Shown: positions 27,062 to 36,283 of the stretch, one piece after another | How positions within the stretch are numbered: the first letter of the stretch is position 1 | How the letters are laid out: each line of letters starts with the position of its first letter | NCBI GenBank assembly: GCA_025210475.1 | Contig: JAOARW010000089.1 | Location: forward strand, 34,663 to 98,662 | From: Carboxylicivirga sp. | GTDB lineage: Bacteria; Bacteroidota; Bacteroidia; Bacteroidales; Marinilabiliaceae | Direction: 5' to 3' | DNA: 64,000 bases | Program-made: the position numbers and the translations under genes | The notes under the pieces: generated by a model | The model's database searches: none | Told to the model about the DNA's origin: nothing | Seen by the model: only the letters and a program-made list of their open reading frames with translations

Positions 27062-27934
27062 TTGAACAAATCTCATCACATATCAAAAGAGGTTTTAATT
27101 AAGGACCTGGAACGTGCGGGCATTCCCAAAGGAGCATTGTTACATGTAAAAGCATCACTAAAAGCCATCGGACAAATCGATGGAGGTGCAGCTACCTTGC
27201 TGCATGCATTGCTCGAAACAGTTGGCCCGCAAGGCACTATTGTGGTCGATGCATTCGTAACATGCTACCCCCTGCCTCTTAACACGAAGCATGCTCAGGT
27301 CATCAGTACCGAAATCTCCCCCTCCTATGCCGGAGCCTTGGCCAATGCAATGATACAACACCCACATAGTGTGCGAAGCAAACATCCCATTCAACGTTTT
27401 TGCGCCATTGGCAAATTGGCCCACGACCTGATGGATAAGCATACCCCTGAGAGCGGAGCTTACGATGTTTTTAGCAGGCTGGTTGAACTGGATGCCATTA
27501 ACATTTCCATTGGCAGAAAAGCAATAGGCGTTGGCACAACACATTTAGCCGTTGAAAAGATGGGATTTATTAAGAAGCCTTCAAACATGGGTTTAAACTA
27601 CAGAACTGCAAGTGGTGAGGTAAAAACCTTTGTGGTGAACTGGAATGGCGGCTGTTCACGTGGTTTCTCTAACTTTCTTCCTTTATACGAAAGCGCTGGC
27701 TGCCTTAAATGGGTGAAAATTGGTAATGCTGATGCTGCAATAACAAGCATGAAAGGCACTCTGGAAGTAGAACTAAAAAAACTAATTGAAGATGCCTCCT
27801 TTTATTTTTGCGACGATCCCACTTGCAAGGATTGTCGGCTGAATTGGGAGCATTCCACAGGCTCATATTTTAAAGTCAAATTCCATTCGCTCATCACCAT
27901 TATTAAACGAAAGCTAAATATACTTTCCAGCTAA
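27062..27934 (+). CDS. AAC(3)-family N-acetyltransferase
   Basis: An acetyl-CoA-dependent enzyme of the aminoglycoside 3-N-acetyltransferase fold, 290 residues. The opening LLHVKASLKAIGQIDGGAATLLHALLE-type region, RSKHPIQRFCAIGKLA and GVGTTHLAVEKMGF match the family, including the histidine near the active site. In glycan loci such enzymes probably acetylate amino sugars rather than antibiotics. The start is TTG 27062, because an in-frame TAG lies two codons upstream and no other start precedes the conserved region. The C-terminus carries a short Cys-rich segment (FCDDPTCKDCRLNW) that could bind metal. Confidence 0.85.
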   Translation: MNKSHHISKEVLIKDLERAGIPKGALLHVKASLKAIGQIDGGAATLLHALLETVGPQGTIVVDAFVTCYPLPLNTKHAQVISTEISPSYAGALANAMIQHPHSVRSKHPIQRFCAIGKLAHDLMDKHTPESGAYDVFSRLVELDAINISIGRKAIGVGTTHLAVEKMGFIKKPSNMGLNYRTASGEVKTFVVNWNGGCSRGFSNFLPLYESAGCLKWVKIGNADAAITSMKGTLEVELKKLIEDASFYFCDDPTCKDCRLNWEHSTGSYFKVKFHSLITIIKRKLNILSS

Positions 27935-28041
27935 TTCTGACACATCGAACACAAAACTATGCTTGAGTTTTAATGGAGGTAATCGCCCTATGCAGACATT
28001 CAATTATATTGAGCCAATGGGTTAAGATTATAAACAAGCCT

Positions 28042-28049
28042 TATATTTG
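28042..28049 (+). promoter_or_regulatory. TAnnTTTG -7 element before the AsnB-like gene
   Basis: TATATTTG, 30 nt before ATG 28080, in the 145-bp gap that splits the glycan cluster into two probable transcripts. Confidence 0.6.
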
Positions 28050-28079
28050 CCACTTGGATACTAATCACATTTTCTAGAG

Positions 28080-29693
28080 ATGACCATTCAATTTCAAAAC
28101 AACCAAATAATCACTGACACGGATGACGCCAATCATCTAATTATTAAAGCAGTTGGTTATTTTATCTGTGAAAACCATTTTTATCAGCGAGAGCAAATAC
28201 AAGACTTTGTCAGGAAAAATTGGTCGGAGCAATTTCTAAGCCATCGGGTGAAAGATCTTAGTGGTTGTTTTCAAATAATTGTTGTCGATAAGCAAAAGAA
28301 GGAATTGTTTGTTATCCAGGATCGCTGGGGAACTTACCCCCTCTTTTACACTCAAAATTCTAATGCCATCATTGTTTCGGATGACCACAGAAAGCTATTG
28401 AATTCGGATTCAAGCTACGATTCAAAAGCTTTGGTTGAATTTATTGGTTTGGGACATGTTTTGGGTGATAAGACTTTGATAAAGGGCATTCGCGAATTTA
28501 AACCTCATCATGTCGCGCGCATTCAGGTTCGTGATCAAGAGCCAACAATAACTGAGGAAAGTTACTGGCAGTATCGTTTATCCTTTGGCAAGGCCGATTT
28601 TAAACAATCGTCCAAAGCATTTGCCCAACTGTGGCAGGAACGTTCAAAAATACTTTTCGACGGTATTAAATCCATTGGCTCCAATTGTTACATCCCCCTT
28701 TCGGCAGGTTTAGATAGTCGCTTACTGGCGGCATCGGCCGAAACCCATGGGCTTACCCAGTCAAATTTAACCTTTGGCTGTGGTCTTGATAACATTGAAA
28801 TAGAAACGGCCTTAAAAGTGAGTCGTTGTTTATCCAACTCGTTGGGCCATTATATTCTCAACATTAATCATGCAGGCTACAGGCAGTTAATCAATGAGGC
28901 TCCGCATAGTTTTAGAATCACCACTGCCTACTTTGGTGAGAAAGACCTTTGGTATCCAGGCAAATTTAAAACTGAGATAGCAGCTTTTATCCCCGGACAT
29001 TCCGGTGATTTTATGGCGGGCAGCCATTTAAAGTCGAAAATGAAATTGTGGAAAAGCAAAGAAGATGTGGCCCGCTACATTGTCTTTTTCAAAAGCACCC
29101 CTTTGTGTAAACACCTTTACCAGAACGATACCGAATACAAGGAGCAAATAATGGATTCGTTAATGTCGACACTCGATGACAGCGATGGTTTAATTAATGC
29201 CTTTATTCGTTGGGATCTGGAAGAACGTCAGCGCCGTTACATCATTCGATCGGTAATAAGTGAGCAACACGAACAATTGCCACTGGTTGTTCTTCCTTAT
29301 TTCGATTACGAGCTAATGGACTTTTTTACCAATTTGCCCTTTGCATTTCTTCGAAACACCGAACTGTATCGACATGCCTCTGCCAGGCATATCCTGAATA
29401 ACCAAACTGCCTTATCGAAGATCCCAATCAACGGTGAAGCCATCATACCCAAAGCGAGTGGTCTGGTAAAAGAGTACATGACCAAATTATCGCATTACTT
29501 CAACTTAATCGATAACTTCTTTGTTTTTGATGAAACCATCAACTGGGATGAATTTATCGAATCGAAGAATCTACCAAATATTATGCTTGATAAACAATGG
29601 TTTAATCGGGATTTCTTCAAAACAAACTCGCGGTTTTATTATGCTCTTTCGCAATTCCATATTGACTTTAATCAATCAACAAAGTCCATCTGA
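28080..29693 (+). CDS. Asparagine synthetase B-like ATP-dependent amide ligase lacking the glutaminase cysteine
   Basis: A 537-residue protein with an N-terminal class II glutaminase-like fold (about 1-150) and a C-terminal synthetase domain. The second residue is Thr, not the catalytic Cys of true AsnB, so it cannot take ammonia from glutamine in the usual way. The synthetase P-loop is present, PLSAGLDSRLLAA (residues 206-218, equivalent to SGGLDS). This pattern resembles lasso-peptide cyclases, beta-lactam synthetases and AsnB homologues in glycan loci. Adenylation of a carboxylate to form an amide, perhaps on a sugar acid or lipid-linked glycan, is inference. It begins a run of three tightly packed genes. 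Confidence 0.8.
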   Translation: MTIQFQNNQIITDTDDANHLIIKAVGYFICENHFYQREQIQDFVRKNWSEQFLSHRVKDLSGCFQIIVVDKQKKELFVIQDRWGTYPLFYTQNSNAIIVSDDHRKLLNSDSSYDSKALVEFIGLGHVLGDKTLIKGIREFKPHHVARIQVRDQEPTITEESYWQYRLSFGKADFKQSSKAFAQLWQERSKILFDGIKSIGSNCYIPLSAGLDSRLLAASAETHGLTQSNLTFGCGLDNIEIETALKVSRCLSNSLGHYILNINHAGYRQLINEAPHSFRITTAYFGEKDLWYPGKFKTEIAAFIPGHSGDFMAGSHLKSKMKLWKSKEDVARYIVFFKSTPLCKHLYQNDTEYKEQIMDSLMSTLDDSDGLINAFIRWDLEERQRRYIIRSVISEQHEQLPLVVLPYFDYELMDFFTNLPFAFLRNTELYRHASARHILNNQTALSKIPINGEAIIPKASGLVKEYMTKLSHYFNLIDNFFVFDETINWDEFIESKNLPNIMLDKQWFNRDFFKTNSRFYYALSQFHIDFNQSTKSI

Positions 29694-29719
29694 TTAGTGA
29701 CAACTTAAATAAAAAACAA

Positions 29720-30817
29720 ATGAAGATTGGCTTTATTGGCGATACCATCTTAAGTAACAATTTAACAGTCGACGATCGATTGCGAGATTTACTACTGCAA
29801 AATGATTTTAATATTGCCAACCTTGAGGCCCCGTTTATAAAAAAATCCTACCGTGCAACAAAAGGCATGGGCTTGCATCAATTAAGTGATTCGTGCCAAA
29901 TACTTCACGATCTTAATATAAAAGGCGTTTCATTGGCCAATAATCACCTGATGGATTTTGGTGAAGAAGGTTTAATCAATACACTTGAAGTACTCAAGCA
30001 GAATCAGATTGGTTATTTTGGAGCAGGCAGAAACCGCGCCGAAAGCCTTCAACCTTTATGCATCGAGCACAAGAACAAAAGCTATCGTTTTTATGGTGGT
30101 ATGCAGGATTACTTTCAAAAAAAACACTTTGCTGGCAAAAAGAAGGCCGGAGCAGCACCCTGGCCACTAAAGGATTATGAAACCACGCCGGAGGATAGCC
30201 ATAACTTTTTATTCTTACACTGGAATCAGGAATTTGAATTGTTGCCAGAGCCTGCTTCAAAATATTATGCAGAGCAATTAGGCGATTCCTACCAATTGAT
30301 TATTGGATCGCATGCGCATTGCTACCAGGGGGCTCAAATAAAAGGGCAAACTCCTATTGTATACAGTTTAGGAAACTTCTCATTGCCTCATCAGCAGTAT
30401 TACAAAACCTTTCTGAAGCCTTATCCCGCGCACTGTTACACAGGACTGATATACATTTGGAACAGCGAATCGGAAGATGAACTTATTTATTGCCAGATCG
30501 ATAAGAATGGTGAAGCTGTGTCCTTCCTTAAGAAAGAAAGGATTTCAGACTTTATTCAAACCAATCAGGCCATATGTGAACCCCTCAAAGTTTCATACAA
30601 GGATTATCGCCGGCATTATCAACAAAACCGCAAGTATTCAAAACGCCCCGTTCTATCAACCAACAAGCTTGTTAACCAATTGATATTTAAAGGCTATATC
30701 CGCGGCTTGCTGCTTTTCCAAAAAATCGAGATTTTTATTGCCGCGGTATTGGATACCTTTGGGGTACGAAAAATCTTTAAACAGCTTTTATCCAAGTTTA
30801 TAAAACGCTATCAGTAA
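29720..30817 (+). CDS. CapA-like metallophosphatase-fold protein (PGA_cap family)
   Basis: A 365-residue protein of the CapA/PgsA poly-gamma-glutamate-type family, a calcineurin-like phosphoesterase fold. Visible motifs are MKIGFIGDTILS, FNIANLEAPF, SLANNHLMDFG, FLHWNQEFE, IIGSHAHCYQG and IVYSLGNFSLP, the full set of the PGA_cap family. No signal peptide or lipobox is visible, unlike many CapA proteins, so it is probably cytosolic or membrane-peripheral; the basic C-terminus is amphipathic. The stop codon directly abuts the flippase start. Its substrate is probably an intermediate of the glycan pathway. Confidence 0.85.
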   Translation: MKIGFIGDTILSNNLTVDDRLRDLLLQNDFNIANLEAPFIKKSYRATKGMGLHQLSDSCQILHDLNIKGVSLANNHLMDFGEEGLINTLEVLKQNQIGYFGAGRNRAESLQPLCIEHKNKSYRFYGGMQDYFQKKHFAGKKKAGAAPWPLKDYETTPEDSHNFLFLHWNQEFELLPEPASKYYAEQLGDSYQLIIGSHAHCYQGAQIKGQTPIVYSLGNFSLPHQQYYKTFLKPYPAHCYTGLIYIWNSESEDELIYCQIDKNGEAVSFLKKERISDFIQTNQAICEPLKVSYKDYRRHYQQNRKYSKRPVLSTNKLVNQLIFKGYIRGLLLFQKIEIFIAAVLDTFGVRKIFKQLLSKFIKRYQ

Positions 30818-32317
30818 ATGTTTGAAAAAGTAAGGGCCACAGCCAAAAACACATTATTATACAGCCTGTCTAATTTTATCGGCAAGTTCTCCGGGGTTAT
30901 ATTATTGCCGCTTTACACCTCGTCGCTTTCGGCAGAGCTCTTTGGTTTATTTGCCCTCTTCGAAGTGGTTTTTCAGGTAATCCAGGCGAGCACTGCCCTT
31001 GGTTTAAAAAGTGCTCTTATGCGCTGGTATTGGGACTCAGAGCATAAGGATCACCAGAAGCAAATTTTCTTTACAACCTTATGCACCTACGGACTTGTTA
31101 ACTTGCTATCAGCCGGTATTTTATTCAGTGTTTTTCACCTTTTGGCGCAGCATGTATTTCAAACGCCGATTAGCTTTGAGCTAAAAAGCATTTTTATCCT
31201 AAGTACTTTTATCCGCCTCATTGTTGATATGCTTTTACTGCTTATGCGCATTCAGCACAAAGCACTGAAGCATACCAATTACCAAGTATTACATGTGGTT
31301 TTGTTTGTTTTAGGTGTGGCGCTGTTTCTGCCTGTACTAAAGCTTGAGGTGCTTGGCATCTTTTTGGCATTCCTTCTCTCCTACTCCGTTCTATTGGTAA
31401 TGTTGCTGCCTTACATTCGCCAAAACATCGAATGGCGATTCCGAAAGGATATCCTGACGGAGATGATGAGCTTTGGTTTGCCTTTGGCACTTTCCAACAT
31501 GGTAAACCTGATCCTTTCATTGAGTGACAAACTTATTATCAACTTCTTTGGCACCTTAAAGCATGTGGGTAACTACACCATGGCCTTTAAGATTTCCAAT
31601 ATTGTGCAGTTGGTTGTTGTGAGTGCCTTTATGAACTCTTATACCCATGTTTACTTCAAAGGCATGGACGATGCAGATAATAAACGGCTCTTTTCACGAA
31701 TCATTATCTATCTCATTTTAACCTTATCTTTAATCAGTCTGGGACTGGTTCTTTTTATCGAAGATGTGGTACTGGTGCTCACCCTTAACAATGCCGATTA
31801 TCTGGATTCCATTCAACTAATTCCGGTATTAACCCTGGGCCTAATTTTTGGTGGCATGCGCGCCATGCTAACCCTGCCATTATCCAAGTACAAAAAAACA
31901 AAGGTAATCTCCTTAATATCCATTTGTGCTGGCTTGGTCAATGTGGGTCTCAATATTCTTATGGTACCTGTTTGGGGCAGTCTTGGAGCAGCTATCAGCA
32001 CACTGATCGTGCAAGTTATTGCTGTTATATTGATATGGCAGGCCGTAAGAAGAATTGAAAATGAAGTATTAAATGTATTGTCCTATCTAAAGATTCTGGC
32101 CGTCACCATCGTTCTTGGAAGTTACATTTATCTTAATGTAGAATTGATGTGGATTGTTGAGGCATTTATTAAATTGGGAATTGTTGGTGTTTGGATGCTT
32201 CTAATCTGGAATATTGGGATATTTGAAGAAGTGGAAAAAATGCGCATCCGACAAGCCATTGAAAAATGGAAGAACATTGGCCAAATCAGAGAGAACATCA
32301 AAAGCTTAAAGAAATAA
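30818..32317 (+). CDS. Wzx-type flippase (MOP/MATE superfamily polysaccharide exporter)
   Basis: A 499-residue polytopic membrane protein with about 12-14 hydrophobic segments. The N-terminal LLYSLSNFIGKFSGVILLPLYT is typical of Wzx/MOP flippases, and FGLPLALSNMVNLILSLSDKLIIN marks the middle of the fold. It should carry lipid-linked oligosaccharides across the inner membrane. There are no intergenic bases between it and the CapA-like gene. No Wzy polymerase or chain-length regulator is found nearby, so the repeat unit may be exported without polymerisation here, or those genes lie elsewhere. Confidence 0.88.
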   Translation: MFEKVRATAKNTLLYSLSNFIGKFSGVILLPLYTSSLSAELFGLFALFEVVFQVIQASTALGLKSALMRWYWDSEHKDHQKQIFFTTLCTYGLVNLLSAGILFSVFHLLAQHVFQTPISFELKSIFILSTFIRLIVDMLLLLMRIQHKALKHTNYQVLHVVLFVLGVALFLPVLKLEVLGIFLAFLLSYSVLLVMLLPYIRQNIEWRFRKDILTEMMSFGLPLALSNMVNLILSLSDKLIINFFGTLKHVGNYTMAFKISNIVQLVVVSAFMNSYTHVYFKGMDDADNKRLFSRIIIYLILTLSLISLGLVLFIEDVVLVLTLNNADYLDSIQLIPVLTLGLIFGGMRAMLTLPLSKYKKTKVISLISICAGLVNVGLNILMVPVWGSLGAAISTLIVQVIAVILIWQAVRRIENEVLNVLSYLKILAVTIVLGSYIYLNVELMWIVEAFIKLGIVGVWMLLIWNIGIFEEVEKMRIRQAIEKWKNIGQIRENIKSLKK

Positions 32318-32331
32318 ATTCGTGTAATAAA

Positions 32332-33696
32332 ATGACAGATCGATTAAATAAAGCCCAGCTAGCCTATGTTTGGTTTCACATTGAACAACACATCGATTTA
32401 AGCGAGATAAAGTCATGGATCGCCTATTCTGATGATACCAGTGCCAACAAAATTGTTTTTCGGGCCTCGGATCGGCCAATTGATAAAACACGATTCATTA
32501 CCCATGCGGAAGATAAGCTGCCCGTTCTCTATCCTCTTTCCAGCGAAGAGTGCTTTTATCATATCGATCAGGATAGCCTGGTTTTTCATCACGATATACT
32601 AAAAGCCATTTTCTACCTACTTAGTGGATATCAGGAATTCAACTCGCCTCATCAGGATTTTATGGGCCGCTATCCGCATCAACATTCCATTCAATACGAG
32701 CTAAAAATCACCGATAAACCAATTGTTAATTATTACATATCCATCATCGCAGAGGCCTTAACCAACTTTGCCCATAAGCACAACAAAGAATTAAAAAACA
32801 TCCGATTGTTTGATTCGTTTGGTTTTATGCTAACGCACGATGTTGATCGGATAGATTTTTACCATTGGCGCGAAACGGTACTCAAGCTATTGCAACTGCT
32901 TGGTTTAAAAAAGTCATCGATCAATAAACGCACTCAATTAAAGGTATTGCTCGATGCCATTACGCCTACCCTTTTTCCGGGATTTAAGAAAAATCCCTGG
33001 TGGAATTTTGAGGAATTGCGTAAGCTTGAAAGGTCCTTAGGTATTAATTCCGTCTGGTACTTTTTAAATCGGGATAAATCGCCGCACGATGCCAAATACC
33101 ACCTCGAAGAGGAACGTATTAATAAGCTCATTCAAACACTACAAAACGATGGATGCGAAATTGGCCTGCATGGTTCAATCAAAACTGCAACCGCTACTAA
33201 AGCTATGCAAAAAGCATTTCAGCGCCTGGCCACTGTCTCAAATGAAGAAGTAGTGGGAACCCGACAGCACTGCTTAAAAGTACACTATCCCGATACCTTA
33301 AAAATACAGGAGGCAACTGGTCTGAAATATGATACCAGCCTTGGATTTGCCGAGCACGAGGGTTATCGGAACTCCTATTGTTATCCTTTTAAACCCTTCG
33401 ATCATCAGGCACAAAAGATGATGAACATCTGGGAGTTTCCATTAACGGTGATGGATGCCACTCTTTTGGGTTATCGTTCATTAAATTACGATGACATGTT
33501 TCAATCGTTCAATAAACTAATAACTGAAAGTAAGAAGTTTGGTGGCTTGTTAGTAATGCTTTGGCACAACTGCAACTTTGATGAAATTCAAAATCCTGGA
33601 ATTCTTGATTATTATAAAAACCAGCTAAAGTCCATTTCTTCTCAAAAACCCGTTTCTATGACCGGTAAAGAGCTATTAAAGCGACTTGATAACTGA
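32332..33696 (+). CDS. NodB-like polysaccharide deacetylase family protein
   Basis: A 454-residue protein of the NodB/polysaccharide deacetylase superfamily. The catalytic region starts with FGFMLTHDVDRIDFYHW, with the metal-binding Asp pair in THDVD. It continues with CEIGLHGSIKT (metal His) and GTRQHCLKVHYP, and ends with LVMLWHNCNFDE. An N-terminal domain of about 170 residues precedes it, a layout seen in Bacteroidota surface-glycan loci. It would remove acetyl groups from amino sugars. ATG 32332 is chosen because the longer GTG-initiated frame starts within the flippase gene. It ends 4 bp before the convergent glycosyltransferase. Confidence 0.82.
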   Translation: MTDRLNKAQLAYVWFHIEQHIDLSEIKSWIAYSDDTSANKIVFRASDRPIDKTRFITHAEDKLPVLYPLSSEECFYHIDQDSLVFHHDILKAIFYLLSGYQEFNSPHQDFMGRYPHQHSIQYELKITDKPIVNYYISIIAEALTNFAHKHNKELKNIRLFDSFGFMLTHDVDRIDFYHWRETVLKLLQLLGLKKSSINKRTQLKVLLDAITPTLFPGFKKNPWWNFEELRKLERSLGINSVWYFLNRDKSPHDAKYHLEEERINKLIQTLQNDGCEIGLHGSIKTATATKAMQKAFQRLATVSNEEVVGTRQHCLKVHYPDTLKIQEATGLKYDTSLGFAEHEGYRNSYCYPFKPFDHQAQKMMNIWEFPLTVMDATLLGYRSLNYDDMFQSFNKLITESKKFGGLLVMLWHNCNFDEIQNPGILDYYKNQLKSISSQKPVSMTGKELLKRLDN

Positions 33697-33700
33697 TGCT

Positions 33701-34927
33701 TTAAAGCTTATTCATTTTCTTTTTAATGGCCTCGTCTATTATGGCTGCCCTGTTTTTAAAATTATGATCTTTAAGGGTACGTTTCTGACCTTTTGCAGCA
33801 ATTAATTTCATCTCTTCGGGATGATTTAATAACCAGGATAACTTTTCCTTTGCCTCGGCAATACTCTTATAGGCCACCACTTCGTCATCTGCAAAATAAT
33901 TTTCTAAATCAGGTTTCCAGTCTGTTAGCAAACAACTACCGGCGCCTGTTGCCTCGTATAGTCGCATATTGGCAGCAAAGTTCTTAGCGATATCGCCATG
34001 GATGTTAAAGGTAACATTGGAGTTCGCCATTTCTGTAAACATCTCGATGCCAAACACCGGTTCTTTAATCAAGCGCTTCAGGCTCTTGCTAACTTTGGAT
34101 GATCTTGGAAAATACTCCAGCTTGCTGACTTTATTCAACCCGTTAACCTTTTGGTTGATAAATCCCAATCCCGTTTTATCAAGCGAACGCGAAAGAATAA
34201 ATGCCAACTGTCGGATCGCCATTGATTTTGAAGAGTTGTCATTCAGGTTAATCAACAAGTTAAGATCGACCTTGTCGTTCACCAATTGTTCTAAAAATGC
34301 AATCCGCTCTTTATGAAAGAATTGATCCAGAATCAATGAGCCTGTAAACAAAAAGTCATGCTTTTCCTGTTCACCTTTTATCTCATCTAAGATTCGTTCA
34401 TCAAAGGCATGCGGCACAAAAACAGAAGTACCCAGACCTCTTTCTTCCATCAAATCCTTGAAATAAGGTGCGCATACAGTTATCAGGTCAAAAACTTTAA
34501 AACCTTCGGTATAATGTGTAGAAATTGGAGAACAGCAATTTCCCATTACCAGCTTGACACTTGGCACCCAGCCTTTTAAAGCCTTAATAAAATCACCGTT
34601 AAAACTATAACTATCCTGTAACCAAACAATCTCTGGCTTTAACACTTTGAGTTGCTCAATCAACAGGCTTTTTTCATCCTCAAACCTCACTCCATTTTCA
34701 TTCGCCCATTGCTTTTGTAATGGAATAGCGTTGGCTACAATTTCATGAGCATCGTAATGTAGATTTGTAAAAGCACGCGCATAGGCATCAGACCAGGCAA
34801 ATCGTTGAGTCATTAAATGTTGATGCTGCTCTTTATAATTTAACTTATCAAGCTCGGGAAACCTTTGATAGTAATACGAAAGAAAGTCTTTGTAATACGA
34901 TGTTATTTTAACTATTCTGTAGCTCAT
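33701..34927 (-). CDS. Glycosyltransferase, family 1-like (CgeB-type C-terminal domain)
   Basis: A 408-residue cytosolic glycosyltransferase. The C-terminal half carries the GT-B pattern FNIHGDIAKNFAANMRLYEATGAGSCLLTDWKPDL, which resembles CgeB and glycos_transf_1_2 proteins. The donor-binding glutamate in RLYEATGAG is present. The N-terminal half reads KPEIVWLQDSYSF and LITVCAPYFKDLM, as in GT-B acceptor domains. ATG 34927 is preferred to TTG 34933. It is convergent with the rest of the cluster and transcribed from its own promoter. Confidence 0.78.
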   Translation of the reverse strand: MSYRIVKITSYYKDFLSYYYQRFPELDKLNYKEQHQHLMTQRFAWSDAYARAFTNLHYDAHEIVANAIPLQKQWANENGVRFEDEKSLLIEQLKVLKPEIVWLQDSYSFNGDFIKALKGWVPSVKLVMGNCCSPISTHYTEGFKVFDLITVCAPYFKDLMEERGLGTSVFVPHAFDERILDEIKGEQEKHDFLFTGSLILDQFFHKERIAFLEQLVNDKVDLNLLINLNDNSSKSMAIRQLAFILSRSLDKTGLGFINQKVNGLNKVSKLEYFPRSSKVSKSLKRLIKEPVFGIEMFTEMANSNVTFNIHGDIAKNFAANMRLYEATGAGSCLLTDWKPDLENYFADDEVVAYKSIAEAKEKLSWLLNHPEEMKLIAAKGQKRTLKDHNFKNRAAIIDEAIKKKMNKL

Positions 34928-35085
34928 AGCCAATACTGGGATGAAATATCAAATAAATGCTGAAATTATAAGATAATTTCAAAAAAATGAATGAAGCTTA
35001 TTGGTATTTCTATTAATCTGGTGGTTAATTTTTGTTAATTCAAAGATTAATTGCCATCTTTTTCCGCTCATCCAAAGGCATTTTA

Positions 35086-35093
35086 TATTTTTG
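35086..35093 (+). promoter_or_regulatory. TAnnTTTG -7 element for ftsX
   Basis: TATTTTTG, 15 nt before the ATG at 35109. The -33 region is weak. Confidence 0.55.
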
Positions 35094-35108
35094 CACTAAT
35101 TCAGAAAA

Positions 35109-35987
35109 ATGGCAAGTAAAAATCAAATATCATACGGTCGTAAACTCAAAAGCTCTTACGTTACCACAACCATTAGTATTTCTTTGGTTCTTTTCCTTCT
35201 TGGAGTCATCGGATTGGTGGTGCTCAATGCTCAACGCCTTTCCAATTATGTGAAGGAGAACATTGGATTTACGATTATGATTAAAGACAATGCTCGTGAA
35301 GCTGAAGTTAAACGTCTGGAAAAACTTTTAAGCACCTCTCCTTTTATCAAACAAACCGAATACATTGATAAAGACCGTGCTGCCGATGAGTTAAAGGAAG
35401 AATTAGGCGAAGATTTTGTGGAGTTCCTGGGCTACAACCCTTTACTATCTTCCATTGATGTAAAATTATTTGCCCAATATGCCAATCCGGATAGCCTGGT
35501 GAAAGTGGAAGAAGTCATCATGGAATTTCCGCAGGTAAAAGAAATCATTTACCAAAAGAACCTTATTCACCTGGTTCATCAAAATGTGCGCCCCATCGCA
35601 ATATATCTGGGATTGTTTTCGCTGATGTTGCTGCTTATCGCCATCACACTGATTAATAACACCATTCGCTTATCGGTCTATTCCAAGCGATTTATTATCA
35701 GAACAATGCAGTTGGTAGGCGCAACAAAAGGTTTCATCCGGCGTCCCATACTTTGGGGAAGTATTTTACACGGTTTTGTTGGCGCCGTAATAGCAATCAC
35801 CTTACTGGCCGGTTTTATCTACCTGACCAGTCATGAATTGGCCGGCGTTGTTGGATTTAACAACATGGACCTGATATTAATACTATTTGGAATCGTGATA
35901 ATCCTGGGGATATTCATCACTTATATATCTACCTTTTTCGCCGTAAACAAATACCTTAATTTGCGCACCGACGATCTTTACTTTTAA
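35109..35987 (+). CDS. ftsX: Cell division protein FtsX
   Basis: FtsX is the membrane partner of FtsE; the complex activates peptidoglycan hydrolases at the division site. The 292-residue protein has the family layout: one N-terminal transmembrane helix (about 17-40), a periplasmic domain (about 42-165), and three transmembrane helices toward the end, with the conserved SVYSKRFIIRTMQLVGATKGFIRRP segment. No ftsE lies nearby. It starts a conserved Bacteroidota order, ftsX-DUF3098-uppP-truB-queA, linking division, wall-lipid recycling and RNA modification genes. Confidence 0.92.
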   Translation: MASKNQISYGRKLKSSYVTTTISISLVLFLLGVIGLVVLNAQRLSNYVKENIGFTIMIKDNAREAEVKRLEKLLSTSPFIKQTEYIDKDRAADELKEELGEDFVEFLGYNPLLSSIDVKLFAQYANPDSLVKVEEVIMEFPQVKEIIYQKNLIHLVHQNVRPIAIYLGLFSLMLLLIAITLINNTIRLSVYSKRFIIRTMQLVGATKGFIRRPILWGSILHGFVGAVIAITLLAGFIYLTSHELAGVVGFNNMDLILILFGIVIILGIFITYISTFFAVNKYLNLRTDDLYF

Positions 35988-36019
35988 AAAAACGACACCT
36001 GTTATAAAAACAATTAAGC

Positions 36020-36268
36020 ATGTCAAAAAAACAAGACGACAATAAATTTCAGTTTGCCCTGGCAAAAGAAAATTACATATTACTGGCCATTGGTTTTGCC
36101 ATTATCATACTCGGTTTTGTATTAATGATTGGCGGTCGCAGTGACGACCCAACGGTTTTCAACGAAGAAATTTTTAGTTTCCGTCGAATTACATTGGCTC
36201 CAATCGTGGTGTTATTTGGTTTCATGTTTGAAATCTACGCCATTATGAAAAAACCGAAAACCGAATAA
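36020..36268 (+). CDS. DUF3098 membrane protein
   Basis: An 82-residue protein with two transmembrane helices (about 19-36 and 56-74) and the family pattern FALAKENYILLAIGF and SFRRITLAPIVVLFGF. It is typical of the stretch between ftsX and uppP in Bacteroidota. Function unknown; the context suggests the cell envelope. Confidence 0.85.
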   Translation: MSKKQDDNKFQFALAKENYILLAIGFAIIILGFVLMIGGRSDDPTVFNEEIFSFRRITLAPIVVLFGFMFEIYAIMKKPKTE

Positions 36269-36283
36269 TAATCATCGTACAAT

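Noticed and set aside
28080..29693. Possible lasso-peptide (RiPP) cluster based on the Cys-less AsnB homologue
   Set aside because: No leader peptidase (transglutaminase-like) and no recognition element; neighbours are glycan enzymes.
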